The translations under genes were made by a program, and so were the position numbers. From the NCBI RefSeq assembly GCF_900167535.1, contig NZ_FUYE01000003.1:168414-232413 (forward strand): a stretch of DNA of 64,000 nucleotides, in the 5' to 3' direction. Every line of letters begins with the position of its first letter. Position 1 is the stretch's first letter. Below the pieces are notes generated by a model that was given only the letters and a program-made list of their open reading frames with translations, was not told the origin of the DNA and searched no databases. The stretch comes from Prosthecobacter debontii (GTDB lineage Bacteria; Verrucomicrobiota; Verrucomicrobiia; Verrucomicrobiales; Verrucomicrobiaceae). Positions 15,453 through 24,151 of this stretch are shown here, piece by piece.

Positions 15453-17177
15453 ATGACCTGGCTTTCACCCATCCCGAAAAAGCTCCGAGCCGTCGCGCAC
15501 CGGGTGCGCACTTGGCCATTTCTGGGCCGCTCGGCTTTTTCTCTGGCTCTGCTGGTGATGCTGCTGCTGATCACTCAGGGACATCACCTGGATCATCCAC
15601 CTGAAGTCGCTGGCTATGAAGTGCAAGCGGGTAAACTGGTGGCCCAATCCGGTGTGGGACCCGCTGGCCCTCTGCTGAAGACCGTGAGCCTCGTGCTTCC
15701 GTATCTGGACACGTGGATGCTGGTCGGCGGTCTGGTGTATGTGTTCGTTCTGCTCCGCCGTTGGGGGCATCCTTCGGAACTGGTCATGCCATCCTGGGTG
15801 GCCTCCTTCTCGGTTGCCGCCTGGGCGATCTGCTCCGACATCGCTCACCAACTCGGTGCCATGCAGATGACGGAGATGGGTGAGCCTCCGGCAATGACGG
15901 CCTACTGGATGAAGATCGTCATGATCTACGTGGCCTGTGTGTGCCCGCCCATGCTGCTGCATTATTATGTGCGCAGCGGGGCGCTGGCCCGCTACACGCT
16001 GCGCACTTTCCTGGCTCCCTTGGTCTTCTGCTTTGTTGCCTTCGCCTCGCTGTGGATCATCATGGATCTGCTGGATAACTTGAAGGAGTTCCAGGAGGCT
16101 CAATCCAGCCTGGGCCGTGTGGTGAAGTTTTACCTGGGGGTCCTGCCCTTCATTTTTGTCTCGGTGATGCCCGCCTCTCTCCTGCTGGCTGTGCTCTACA
16201 CCCTCACGAAAATGTCTCGGGCGAATGAGATCGTCGCGATGCTGAGTGCGGGGCGAAGCGTCAGCCAGATTTTGCAGCCTGTGTTCGCCGTCGTCATTGC
16301 GGTCTGCGTGATGAGCCTCGCTGCCAACTATCACTGGGCGCCTCGTGCGGAGGGCAACCGGGAAGCCGTGATGAAAGCTCTGGGTGCCAAGCAGAAGGAT
16401 TCCATCCGCGCGGCATCGGTTCTTTATCGTGATCCCGCCAGTGGCCGCGTCTGGTTCGTGTCCACCCTTCCCTTTTCACTTCACGGCGAGCGTCTCCGTG
16501 GGGTGCAGGTCCGTGAGATGGGGCGCGATGGTCAAGTCACGCGCGTGATTCATGCGGACTCCGCCATGTGGTGGCCGGGGGGGTTATGGCGCTTTTATGA
16601 CGGTAAAGTCGTGTTGTATGAAAATGGCCAAGCCCGTGAGATCAAACCTTTTCCGAAAGATGCTTCAGGTGCTTCTTCATTGGAGGTCACCACTTTCGAG
16701 GAAACTCCTTGGAGCATGGTCAGCTACGCCCTGAAACCCGATTACATGGGGGTGCCGGAAATCGTTTCCTATCTGAAAGCCCACCCGAAAGATGGGTCGG
16801 ATAAACTCGCTCCGTTCCGGGCGCATTACCATCATCGCTTTGCTCTTCCCTGGCAGAGTTTTGCCTTAGCGCTGGTGGCGGCGCCTCTGGGCATCGCCTA
16901 TTCCAGACGTGGAGCTGTCGGCGGTATCGCAGGCTCGATCTTCATTTTCTTTGGCGTCTTGTTCCTGAACAACCTGTGCCTAAATCTGGGGAAAGGCGGT
17001 CACGTTCCAGCATGGTTTGCCCCCTGGATCCCCAATCTCGTCTTCATCGCACTGGGCATCGTCCTGCTGCATTATCGCAGCCAAAACAAGGACCTGCCTC
17101 GATTCAAGATCAGTGGGTTGACCAAGCGCGTGGCGCAGGTGGCTCGCCCCCGCAATGCCCGAACCGTTTCGTCTTAA
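15453..17177 (+). CDS. LptF/LptG (YjgP/YjgQ) family permease with extra N-terminal membrane domain
   Basis: The 574-residue protein starts at MTWLSPIPKK, with GGAGGG nine bases upstream deciding the start. About 170 N-terminal residues contain four predicted membrane helices not found in E. coli LptF/G. The LptF/G core follows: helices around TLRTFLAPLVFCFVAFASLW and FVSVMPASLLLAVLYTLTKM, a periplasmic beta-jellyroll and three C-terminal helices (PLGIAYSRRGAVGGIAGSIF region). Family members are inner-membrane partners of the LptB2FG lipopolysaccharide exporter. The usual length is about 360 residues, so this is a fused or extended form. It is the first host gene right of the island. Confidence 0.85.
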   Translation: MTWLSPIPKKLRAVAHRVRTWPFLGRSAFSLALLVMLLLITQGHHLDHPPEVAGYEVQAGKLVAQSGVGPAGPLLKTVSLVLPYLDTWMLVGGLVYVFVLLRRWGHPSELVMPSWVASFSVAAWAICSDIAHQLGAMQMTEMGEPPAMTAYWMKIVMIYVACVCPPMLLHYYVRSGALARYTLRTFLAPLVFCFVAFASLWIIMDLLDNLKEFQEAQSSLGRVVKFYLGVLPFIFVSVMPASLLLAVLYTLTKMSRANEIVAMLSAGRSVSQILQPVFAVVIAVCVMSLAANYHWAPRAEGNREAVMKALGAKQKDSIRAASVLYRDPASGRVWFVSTLPFSLHGERLRGVQVREMGRDGQVTRVIHADSAMWWPGGLWRFYDGKVVLYENGQAREIKPFPKDASGASSLEVTTFEETPWSMVSYALKPDYMGVPEIVSYLKAHPKDGSDKLAPFRAHYHHRFALPWQSFALALVAAPLGIAYSRRGAVGGIAGSIFIFFGVLFLNNLCLNLGKGGHVPAWFAPWIPNLVFIALGIVLLHYRSQNKDLPRFKISGLTKRVAQVARPRNARTVSS

Positions 17178-17201
17178 ACCAGCCAGCATCTGCCGTCTCC
17201 G

Positions 17202-17936
17202 ATGATTCAAAACTGGTCCATCCGTTCACGCTCTCACCAGTGCGCTCTGTCCGGGCGGCCCTTCCAAGAAGGAGAGGTGTTTCATACCGCCATTTACTTC
17301 GATCCTGAAACGAATGGCTACTTGAGGCGTGATGTTGGCTTGGATTCCTGGAAGGAAGAGCTTTCTCAGCGCACACCGGTTGCCTATTGGCGCACCACTT
17401 ACACGCCACAAATCAATGAACCCAAGCCCGAGGTCACCAGCAAAGAGAGCGCCATGGCCCTACTCCAGCGGTTCATTGAGGAAGACGAACCGCAAACCGA
17501 AAACGCCCGCTACATCCTGGTGCTCATGCTGGAGCGGAAACGCATTTTGAGCCCGACTGCTACAAAAGAAACCGAGCACGGACGCATGCTGTTTTATGAG
17601 AACAAGAAGACCAGCGAGGTTTTCATGGTTCGTGATCCAGATCTGCACCTCCATGAGCTGGCTCAGGTGCAAGATGAAGTCGCCACCTTGCTCGGCTTTG
17701 GCGGCCCTGCGGCAGATGCAGCTAAGGCCGTCGGCATGAAATTCACTCCGGATGGTAAGCTGGTCAAAGCTGGCGAAAGTGAGGCAAGCACCCCAGCCAC
17801 GACCGAATCGCCTCCCACTCCCGCCCAGGAAGAGGAAACGGCCCCACCAGCTGAGCCAGAGCCTGAGGAGCCGCCTCTAGAAGCCCCTCCAGGCGAACCT
17901 CTGCCGGACGAAAAAGCCCCTTCCGAAGAGGCTTGA
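17202..17936 (+). CDS. Conserved hypothetical protein with Pro/Glu-rich tail
   Basis: The 244-residue product was not assigned to a named family. Residues 1-140 look folded (SHQCALSGRPFQEGEVFHTA, then WRTTYTP, then ARYILVLMLERKRIL and MLFYENKKTSEVFMVRDPD). The last 70 residues are low-complexity Pro, Glu and Ala. No signal peptide or membrane helix is seen, so it is probably cytoplasmic. It starts 24 bases after the LptF/G-like gene and may be co-transcribed with it. Confidence 0.75.
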   Translation: MIQNWSIRSRSHQCALSGRPFQEGEVFHTAIYFDPETNGYLRRDVGLDSWKEELSQRTPVAYWRTTYTPQINEPKPEVTSKESAMALLQRFIEEDEPQTENARYILVLMLERKRILSPTATKETEHGRMLFYENKKTSEVFMVRDPDLHLHELAQVQDEVATLLGFGGPAADAAKAVGMKFTPDGKLVKAGESEASTPATTESPPTPAQEEETAPPAEPEPEEPPLEAPPGEPLPDEKAPSEEA

Positions 17937-17967
17937 GCCTCTGCTTTTTCGAAAATTGTCTCGCGAC

Positions 17968-17996
17968 TTGACAATATAGACCAATTGGTCTATTGA
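17968..17996 (+). promoter_or_regulatory. Promoter with palindromic TetR operator
   Basis: TTGACA (17968-17973) and TATTGA (17991-17996) are separated by 17 bases. The perfect 18-bp palindrome ATAGACCAATTGGTCTAT (17976-17993) fills the spacer and touches the -10 box. Repressor bound here would block RNA polymerase. The transcript would begin only a few bases before the ATG at 18007. A related site lies at 18612-18629. Confidence 0.8.
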
Positions 17997-18006
17997 TTCG
18001 CTATCT

Positions 18007-18594
18007 ATGAGCGATAGAACCACCAAGGAGCGCATCCTCGACGCAGCCAAGGGGCTGATGCTTGAGAAGAGCTTCCATTCGGTCGGGCTCAACGAGATCC
18101 TCAAGACCGTGCAGGTGCCCAAGGGCTCCTTTTACCACCACTTTGAGTCCAAGGAGCAATTCGGGGTCGAGTTACTCAGACACTATGTCGCCGAGTCCAC
18201 CGCCTATAAATCACGGCTGCTTCTGCCTCCCAATCCTGAGCCAGACCCATTACTGCGACTCCTCACCTACCTGGAGTCCAACATTGCCCGTTCCCTGGAG
18301 TGCCAGGGCAAATGCCCCTGCCTCCTAGTTAAGTTGTCCTCCGAGGTCACTGATTTCAGCGAGCCGATGCGTGAGGTCCTCGCCGAAGGCACTCGGACCT
18401 GGGCTGGTATTTTTGAAAAGCTGCTCCAGGAGGGCATCGAAAAAGGCAAGATCACTTCCCAGATCCAACCCGAAGAAATCGGCCCCGTCATTCTCGACCT
18501 CTGGACAGGTGCCATGCAGCGCGCCGCCACCACGCGCAGCGTCGCACCCCTGCGAGAAGCGGTGGCCTTCCTCAAACAACTCCTATCCCCATAG
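18007..18594 (+). CDS. TetR/AcrR family transcriptional repressor
   Basis: The 195-residue protein has an N-terminal TetR helix-turn-helix (ERILDAAKGLMLEKSFHSVG, then NEILKTVQVPKGSFYHHFES, residues 9-50) and a ligand-binding C-terminal domain that includes CQGKCPCLLVKLSSEV. The Cys residues in that segment could sense redox or electrophiles. The gene lies directly behind a palindromic operator inside its promoter, so it is probably self-repressed. A second operator copy sits before the downstream thioredoxin gene, so the repressor probably also controls trxA and the peroxiredoxin, dehydrogenase and MFS genes that follow. Confidence 0.9.
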   Translation: MSDRTTKERILDAAKGLMLEKSFHSVGLNEILKTVQVPKGSFYHHFESKEQFGVELLRHYVAESTAYKSRLLLPPNPEPDPLLRLLTYLESNIARSLECQGKCPCLLVKLSSEVTDFSEPMREVLAEGTRTWAGIFEKLLQEGIEKGKITSQIQPEEIGPVILDLWTGAMQRAATTRSVAPLREAVAFLKQLLSP

Positions 18595-18611
18595 GCGCTC
18601 TTTCCCCACCA

Positions 18612-18629
18612 ATCAACCGACTGGTCTAT
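18612..18629 (+). promoter_or_regulatory. Second TetR-type operator upstream of trxA
   Basis: ATCAACCGACTGGTCTAT matches the palindrome at 17976-17993 at 14 of 18 positions, with the right half (TGGTCTAT) identical. It lies 29 bases before the thioredoxin start codon. Confidence 0.6.
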
Positions 18630-18658
18630 TTCACAATCAACCTCCAACGATCTATCTT

Positions 18659-18973
18659 ATGAAACCCCAAGCTCTGACCTCTCAAACCTTCAACGATGCC
18701 ATCGCCGCCACCGACAAACCTGTCCTCGTGGATTTCTGGGCCGAGTGGTGTGGCCCTTGCCGCATGCTGGCCCCTATCCTGGATCAAATCGCCAGTGAGC
18801 AGGGCGACCGTGCGACCATCGCCAAGGTGGACATCGATGCACATCCTGAACTCGCCGATCGGTTTGGTGTTCGGGCGATCCCGACCTTGATCGTTTTCAA
18901 GAACGGCCAACCCGTGAATGTGATCACTGGCGTGCGCAGCAAATCGTTCATTGAGTCTGCCCTCGCAGCTTAA
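18659..18973 (+). CDS. trxA: Thioredoxin
   Basis: The 104-residue protein is a single thioredoxin fold with the active site WCGPC (Cys31 and Cys34) in WAEWCGPCRMLAP, followed by KVDIDAHPELADRFGVRAIP with the cis-proline. It reduces disulfides in the cytoplasm and could regenerate the downstream peroxiredoxin. The start at 18659 matches the family length; the frame remains open upstream inside the TetR gene in another phase. A TetR operator copy lies directly upstream, so this copy looks inducible, and the genome may carry another constitutive thioredoxin. Confidence 0.93.
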   Translation: MKPQALTSQTFNDAIAATDKPVLVDFWAEWCGPCRMLAPILDQIASEQGDRATIAKVDIDAHPELADRFGVRAIPTLIVFKNGQPVNVITGVRSKSFIESALAA

Positions 18974-19005
18974 ATCCTCGGCGATAACAACCACATCGTT
19001 AGGCT

Positions 19006-19443
19006 ATGAACCTCACCCAACGTCCTCCCCGCAGCCCGCGTGTCCGGCTCGGTGGTTATGTCCTGCTGCCTCGTCTGCTGGACAAATGCCGCGCCGAGAT
19101 CGCTGGCACTGCGGGTGAATACCATTACAATTGCCCCATGGACCGCCGTTTCATGGACTTCGCTGGCATTGATCACGAAGCCCTTAAGGCGGAGGTCGCT
19201 AAAGGCATCGGCGATGGTGAAGTGCTCGCCTGGATTCTCAAAAATCGGCAGCATCAGCACAGCGACTGGGAGATTGCCCAGTGGAGTGCCTATCGTGAAA
19301 GCGCTGCCCCTGCCGACAATGAAAACCGGGAATTTGTGAGTCAGCAGATCGCCAATGGTGGCGGAGCCGACCGTGAAGACCTTAGCACGTGGTTTGACTA
19401 CCTCGACTTCGATGACCATGTGACCTTCGGCGGCAAAGCTTGA
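19006..19443 (+). CDS. DUF5069 domain protein
   Basis: The 145-residue protein matches DUF5069, a family common in Verrucomicrobiota and Planctomycetota. It opens LTQRPPRSPRVRLGGYVLLP, has KCRAEIAG and YNCPMDRRFMDF in the middle, and ends with a conserved acidic segment (STWFDYLDFDDHVTFG). Function is unknown. No signal peptide is present. It lies 32 bases after trxA and 6 bases before the peroxiredoxin fusion, inside the probable TetR-controlled operon. Confidence 0.85.
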   Translation: MNLTQRPPRSPRVRLGGYVLLPRLLDKCRAEIAGTAGEYHYNCPMDRRFMDFAGIDHEALKAEVAKGIGDGEVLAWILKNRQHQHSDWEIAQWSAYRESAAPADNENREFVSQQIANGGGADREDLSTWFDYLDFDDHVTFGGKA

Positions 19444-19449
19444 TCCCTA

Positions 19450-20604
19450 ATGAAGACCCGCATGATGAATTCCCACCCCCTCTGGAAATGGCTGCCTGTC
19501 CTGACTCTTTATTCCACTGCTGCCTTGGCAGAGGAAACGCTTCAACAACAGTTGGAGGCCCGCAAAGCAGAGTTTGCAGCCAGAGTTCCCCAGGAAGTCC
19601 AAACGGCTTACGCAGCAGGCATCCAGGCTGTGTCCAACTCCGGGATTCTCTCGTCAGCCAAACAAGCGGGAGAGAAAGCTCCCGACTTCACGCTTCAGGA
19701 TGCTAAAGGGCAGTCTGTGGCCTTGCATGAGCTTTTGGAAAACGGCCCCGTGGTGCTCACCTGGTATCGCGGCGGCTGGTGTCCCTACTGCAATCTCAGC
19801 CTTCGAGCCCTCCAAAAGGTGCTGCCGGAATTCGAGAAAGGCGGAGCCCAGCTCGTGGCCTTGACTCCGGAACTACCCGATAAGACCCTTAGCACCGCCG
19901 AAAAGAACAAACTCCAGTTCCAGGTGCTGACCGACTTAAACCATCAGGTGGCGCAGAGTTACGGTATCGTTTTCAAACTGACCCCGGAGGTTCGTGATCA
20001 ATACAAAAGGAACTTTGATCTGCTCGCCTACAATGGCAGCGCGGCAGGGGATGACACGCTGCCGTTGGCCGCCACCTACATCATCAGCCAGGATGGCATC
20101 ATTCGTTATGCCTTTCTGGAGGCCGATTACAGGGCCCGTGCGGAACCTGCGGAGTTGGTGGCCTTTGTGAAACAACTGCTGCCCCAAAAGGAGGACCATC
20201 CTTCCGTGGCTCTGCTAAAGGAATTCTGGCTGCGGGTGTGGAATCCTCCGCACGATCTCAGCGCCGTGGACGAGCTGTTGACCGATGACTTCGTCATCAC
20301 AAATCCCTCTGGAGACATCGTCGGCAAGGCAGCCTTCAAAGAATGGCTCAGCGGGTTTCACAAGAAACTGGGGCATTCCCGGCTGATGCCTTTTGAAACT
20401 TTCGCCAGTGCAGACGGCACCCGTGTCGTCTCCCGCTGGCAAGCCTCGGGCATCAATCACGGCATGTTAGGCACACCCGACGACGGCAAGCCGGTCCGTT
20501 TCAGCGGCATCGCCATCTGGGAAGTGCGTGACGGCAAACTTTCGCATAACTGGGTGGAGCGTTCCGCCTGGGAACTTCATCAGACCCTGACAGACAAACC
20601 TTAG
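19450..20604 (+). CDS. Secreted peroxiredoxin-like / SnoaL-like fusion protein
   Basis: The 384-residue protein has a signal peptide (about residues 1-27). An AhpC/TSA-type peroxiredoxin-like domain spans about 70-235, with the active-site motif GGWCPYC (Cys111, Cys114). A second, SnoaL/NTF2-like domain spans about 255-375 (LRVWNPPHDLSAVDELLTDD, then GKAAFKEWLSGFH, then VSRWQASGIN). The first domain should reduce peroxides with the CxxC pair; the second is a small-molecule pocket fold. I know of no common protein with this exact pairing, so the combination is notable. It is exported, while the adjacent thioredoxin is cytoplasmic. It lies between the DUF5069 and dehydrogenase genes. Confidence 0.85.
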   Translation: MKTRMMNSHPLWKWLPVLTLYSTAALAEETLQQQLEARKAEFAARVPQEVQTAYAAGIQAVSNSGILSSAKQAGEKAPDFTLQDAKGQSVALHELLENGPVVLTWYRGGWCPYCNLSLRALQKVLPEFEKGGAQLVALTPELPDKTLSTAEKNKLQFQVLTDLNHQVAQSYGIVFKLTPEVRDQYKRNFDLLAYNGSAAGDDTLPLAATYIISQDGIIRYAFLEADYRARAEPAELVAFVKQLLPQKEDHPSVALLKEFWLRVWNPPHDLSAVDELLTDDFVITNPSGDIVGKAAFKEWLSGFHKKLGHSRLMPFETFASADGTRVVSRWQASGINHGMLGTPDDGKPVRFSGIAIWEVRDGKLSHNWVERSAWELHQTLTDKP

Positions 20605-20625
20605 CCACATCCTCCTGATTCTTCT

Positions 20626-21648
20626 ATGAGCACTCCCATCAAAGCCCTGGCCGCCTTCGGTTCCAAACAAGCGCTTCAAGCTTATGAATATACCCCAGGC
20701 CCTCTGGGTGATGATCAAGTCGAGATTGCCGTGGAGTCTTGTGGCATCTGTCACAGTGACCTGTCCATGCTCGACAATGACTGGGGCATCTCCAGTTACC
20801 CGTTCGTTCCAGGGCATGAAGTCGTCGGCAAGGTGGTGGCCCTGGGCGCGAATACCAAGCGACACAAAATCGGCGATCGTGTCGGCCTAGGCTGGAACTC
20901 GGGGAGTTGCGGCGCCTGTCCGCAATGCCTTTCAGGCAATCAAAACCTCTGCCCAACGGCTGAGAGCACCATCGTGGGACGCCCCGGCGGCTTCGCCACA
21001 CGGGTGCGTGCTCAGTGGACATGGCTCAATCCCATCCCCGAGGGCTTGGATGCTAACAAAGCGGGTCCAATGTTCTGTGGGGGCATCACGGTCTTCAATC
21101 CCATCCTCCAGTTCGGTGTCAAACCCACTGACCGTGTAGGCGTGATCGGCATCGGTGGCCTGGGACACTTAGCCCTCAAATTCCTTCGTGCTTGGGGCTG
21201 CGAAGTGGTCGCCTTCACCAGCAGTGATGCCAAGCGGGCGGAAGCTTTGGAGCTGGGCGCACATCGCACTCTGAATTCTCGAGATAGCAGTGACCTCAAG
21301 AGAGCTGCGGGCAGCTTCGACTTCATCCTGAACACCACCAATGTGGGTCTCGACTGGAACACCTACATCGCCGCTCTGAAGCCTAAAGGGCGTCTGCACA
21401 CCGTAGGTGCAGTCTTAGAGCCGCTCGACCTCGCCGCCTTTCCCATGATCGGCGGGCAGAAGTCCGTTTCAGGTTCACCGATTGGCAGCCCAGCAACCGT
21501 GGACACCATGCTGGAATTCAGTGCCCGTCACGGCATCGCCCCGACCACCGAAACCTTCCCCATGTCGCGAGCGAATGATGCTCTCGAGCATCTGCGCTCA
21601 GGCAAAGCTCGTTATCGTATCGTTCTCGAAAACGATCTGGGCGATTGA
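20626..21648 (+). CDS. Zinc-dependent alcohol dehydrogenase (cinnamyl-alcohol/aldehyde reductase type)
   Basis: The 340-residue protein is a medium-chain dehydrogenase. Catalytic zinc ligands are Cys39 (CGICHSD) and His64-Glu65 (GHEVVGKVV). The structural zinc Cys are 95, 98, 101 and 109 (CGACPQC and the later NLC). The nucleotide site is GVIGIGGLGHLALKF (about 168-182). It resembles the NADPH-preferring YahK/CAD group, which reduces aldehydes to alcohols in the cytoplasm. Its place in a TetR-controlled cluster with a peroxiredoxin and an efflux pump suggests aldehyde detoxification. Confidence 0.9.
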   Translation: MSTPIKALAAFGSKQALQAYEYTPGPLGDDQVEIAVESCGICHSDLSMLDNDWGISSYPFVPGHEVVGKVVALGANTKRHKIGDRVGLGWNSGSCGACPQCLSGNQNLCPTAESTIVGRPGGFATRVRAQWTWLNPIPEGLDANKAGPMFCGGITVFNPILQFGVKPTDRVGVIGIGGLGHLALKFLRAWGCEVVAFTSSDAKRAEALELGAHRTLNSRDSSDLKRAAGSFDFILNTTNVGLDWNTYIAALKPKGRLHTVGAVLEPLDLAAFPMIGGQKSVSGSPIGSPATVDTMLEFSARHGIAPTTETFPMSRANDALEHLRSGKARYRIVLENDLGD

Positions 21649-21735
21649 TTTCGCCTGCGGCTCTCTTTGTTACGAAAAGACTCCCAACCATGTCCCCCAA
21701 CCTTTGTTTCAAGCCTTCAGCCAGGGAGCCGCGCG

Positions 21736-22956
21736 ATGCCCATTAAACGTCCGCAGCTCTCAGAAAAAGCCCTCCTGATCCTCCTAGCCTCGGTGCAGTT
21801 CACCCACATTATGGACTTCATGGTCATGATGCCTCTGGGACCGCAGCTCATGCGTGAACTGAACATCGGGCCGGATCGCTTCAGCGCTCTGGTGGCCGCC
21901 TACACCTTCTCCGCAGGTTTAGTCGGCCTCTTGGCATCGCCTTTCATGGACCGCTTTGATCGGCGTAAGCTCCTCCTCTTCAGCTACATCGGCTTTATCC
22001 TCGGCACCATCGCCTGTGGCCTGTCCCATACCGCCGAGGCGCTGTCTCAGGCACGCATCCTTTGCGGTGCCTTCGGGGGTGTCTCCGGGGCGCTGATTCT
22101 AGCCATCGTCAGTGATCTCGTCCCTCCTGAGCGTCGCGCGGCTGGCATGGGGATCATCATGACCGCCTTTTCGGCAGCCGCAGCTCTTGGAGTGCCGCTC
22201 GGTCTTTACCTCGCTCAAAAGTTCACTTGGGAGACCCCGTTTTTCGTCGTCGCTGGCATCGGAGCCATCGGCTGGCTCCTGCTGTGGTATTACCTGCCTC
22301 CCGTTCGTGAGCATCTTAAAACCAGTGCCGCCCATCGAGGCGCTGCGTTCTGGGCGCTGCTGCGCAATGTCAATGCAGGCTGGGCCCTGCTGTTTATCTT
22401 CATGCTGGTCATGGGGCACATGGTGATGATCCCCCTGCTCTCCCCGTTCTTGGTGCACAATGTCGGTTTCCCTGAGCAGCACCTTTCGCTGGTTTATTTG
22501 ATTGGCGGTGTGCTGTCCATCTTCACCGGTCCCCTGGTGGGGAAACTGGCGGATCGCCATGGTCGCATCCAGGTGCTGGGCATCATGATCATCGTGGCCG
22601 CCGGCGTGGTGCTCGCCATCAGCCACGCCCCCCGTCTGCCCATGGCAGGCACCTTGGTTCTGAGTGGGCTGTTTTTCATCTTTGCCAGCGGCCGCTTCGT
22701 GCCAGCTCAGGCCATCGGATCACTGGCCGTGCCACCCGCTCAGCGTGGTGCCTTCATGAGCCTGAATACCTGTGTGCGTGACCTCGGAGCTGGTGTCGCC
22801 GCCAGTCTGGCAGGCGTGCTTGTTTCCACAGCTCCCTCGGGAGAACTGCTGCACTACAACCATGTGGGTTACGCGGCTGTAGCAGCCTCTTTCATCAGCT
22901 ATTGGTTAGGCACCCGTGTGCGCACTCAGGATCTCGCCCCCTCCCCTCTCTCATGA
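21736..22956 (+). CDS. MFS transporter (drug/small-molecule efflux type)
   Basis: The 406-residue protein has twelve hydrophobic helices and the MFS motif between helices 2 and 3 (SPFMDRFDRRKLLLF). The start at MPIKRPQLSEKALL is chosen because the longer frame has no membrane or family character. The sequence resembles the DHA1 efflux group (FTHIMDFMVMMPLGPQLM at helix 1). Its stop overlaps the next start (ATGA, 22953-22956), so the SnoaL-like protein is translationally coupled. Substrate is unknown; the context suggests export of a toxic compound. Confidence 0.85.
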   Translation: MPIKRPQLSEKALLILLASVQFTHIMDFMVMMPLGPQLMRELNIGPDRFSALVAAYTFSAGLVGLLASPFMDRFDRRKLLLFSYIGFILGTIACGLSHTAEALSQARILCGAFGGVSGALILAIVSDLVPPERRAAGMGIIMTAFSAAAALGVPLGLYLAQKFTWETPFFVVAGIGAIGWLLLWYYLPPVREHLKTSAAHRGAAFWALLRNVNAGWALLFIFMLVMGHMVMIPLLSPFLVHNVGFPEQHLSLVYLIGGVLSIFTGPLVGKLADRHGRIQVLGIMIIVAAGVVLAISHAPRLPMAGTLVLSGLFFIFASGRFVPAQAIGSLAVPPAQRGAFMSLNTCVRDLGAGVAASLAGVLVSTAPSGELLHYNHVGYAAVAASFISYWLGTRVRTQDLAPSPLS

Positions 22957-23342
22957 CTGCCATTGAAACCATCCAGGAACTCTACCGCGCCATGCGGGCG
23001 GCTGATGACGCCGCCTTTTTCGCCATCAGCGCCCCAGACCTCGTCTGGCAGCAGAGCGCCGGTTTCCCTGGGGGTTCTACTTGGCATGGCCCTGCCTCCG
23101 TCATTGAAAACGTGTTCCGAGCCAATGCTAAACGCTGGACGGGCTTCGCTTTCACCGAGGAAGAGATGCTCGCCTCGGGGGACCATCGAGTGGTCGTGCT
23201 CGGTCATTACTCCGGCACCGCGCCAGCCACGGGCAAGGCCATGCGTGTCGCGGTGGCTCACGTCTATGATCTGCATGAGGGGAAGGTCCAACGCTTCCGC
23301 ATGTATGCGGATACCCATCCGATGTGGGAAGCTTTGAGTTGA
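22953..23342 (+). CDS. SnoaL/NTF2-like domain protein
   Basis: The 129-residue protein is a single SnoaL-like fold (ETIQELYRAMRAADDAAFFA, then DLVWQQSAGFPGG, then VVVLGHYSGTAPATGKAM, ending YADTHPMWEAL). Such proteins bind or convert small organic molecules. The four-base overlap with the MFS gene means the two are co-translated. The fused peroxiredoxin upstream carries a similar domain, so two NTF2-like proteins occur in one operon. Confidence 0.85.
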   Translation: MTAIETIQELYRAMRAADDAAFFAISAPDLVWQQSAGFPGGSTWHGPASVIENVFRANAKRWTGFAFTEEEMLASGDHRVVVLGHYSGTAPATGKAMRVAVAHVYDLHEGKVQRFRMYADTHPMWEALS

Positions 23343-23400
23343 TCGGAAGATCAAATATTCCGCCAGATCATCGGGTGGGCGGACGTTCCCTCAGCCCACC

Positions 23401-24078
23401 ATGAAATCCTCCTTGTTTCTCTCTCTCGCTGCCTTGGCGCTTCTCTCCTCAGCCCGCGCAGAAGATGGCTTCGTGCCTCTTTTCGATGGCCACACTCTCA
23501 TGGGTTGGGAACAGCACAGCGGCACGGCGGAATACCATATTGAAGGAGGGGCCATCGTCGGCACGACCGTGCCTAATACGGGCAACTCCTTTCTCTGCAC
23601 CGCCAAGAAATACGGCGACTTCATCCTCGAACTGGAATTCAAAGTGGACCCTTCCATGAACTCCGGCATCCAGTTCCGGAGCAACTACTACACGAAAGAA
23701 ACCGAAGTGGAGATTGCGGGGAAAAAGAAAAAGTTCCCCGCAGACCGCGTGCATGGTTATCAATTCGAGATCGATCCCAGCCCACGTGCCTACACCGGCG
23801 GCGTGTATGATGAAGGACGTCGGGGTTGGCTCTTTGATTTGAAGGACAATGAAGCCGCACGCAAAGCCTTCAAACAAGGTGAGTGGAACCAAGCCCGCAT
23901 TGAGTGCAAAGGCGATAGCATCAAGACCTTCATCAACGGGGTGCCGGCCGCAGAACTCACCGATGGCATGACTGCCAAAGGCGTGATCGCCCTTCAAGTG
24001 CACGGCATTGGCAAGAAAACTGAAGCGGTCGGCAAACAAGTCATGTGGCGAAACATCCGCATCAAGGAACTGAAATAA
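23401..24078 (+). CDS. Secreted DUF1080 (3-keto-disaccharide hydrolase-like) protein
   Basis: The 225-residue protein has a signal peptide (MKSSLFLSLAALALLSSARA) and one DUF1080 domain. The hallmarks are FVPLFDGHTLMGWEQ, FILELEFKVDPSMNSGIQFR, VHGYQFEIDPSPRAYTGGVY and the C-terminal GVIALQVHGIG. The fold is concanavalin-like and some members hydrolyse 3-keto-glucosides outside the cytoplasm. The family is greatly expanded in Verrucomicrobiota and Planctomycetota and supports the taxonomic reading. It lies 58 bases after the SnoaL gene and may be a separate unit. Confidence 0.9.
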   Translation: MKSSLFLSLAALALLSSARAEDGFVPLFDGHTLMGWEQHSGTAEYHIEGGAIVGTTVPNTGNSFLCTAKKYGDFILELEFKVDPSMNSGIQFRSNYYTKETEVEIAGKKKKFPADRVHGYQFEIDPSPRAYTGGVYDEGRRGWLFDLKDNEAARKAFKQGEWNQARIECKGDSIKTFINGVPAAELTDGMTAKGVIALQVHGIGKKTEAVGKQVMWRNIRIKELK

Positions 24079-24151
24079 CGCACGCCATCCTGAAAGGCGT
24101 CCATTCATGGGCTCAGCCTTTCTCAATTCGCATTCACGGGTATGTTCAGAC

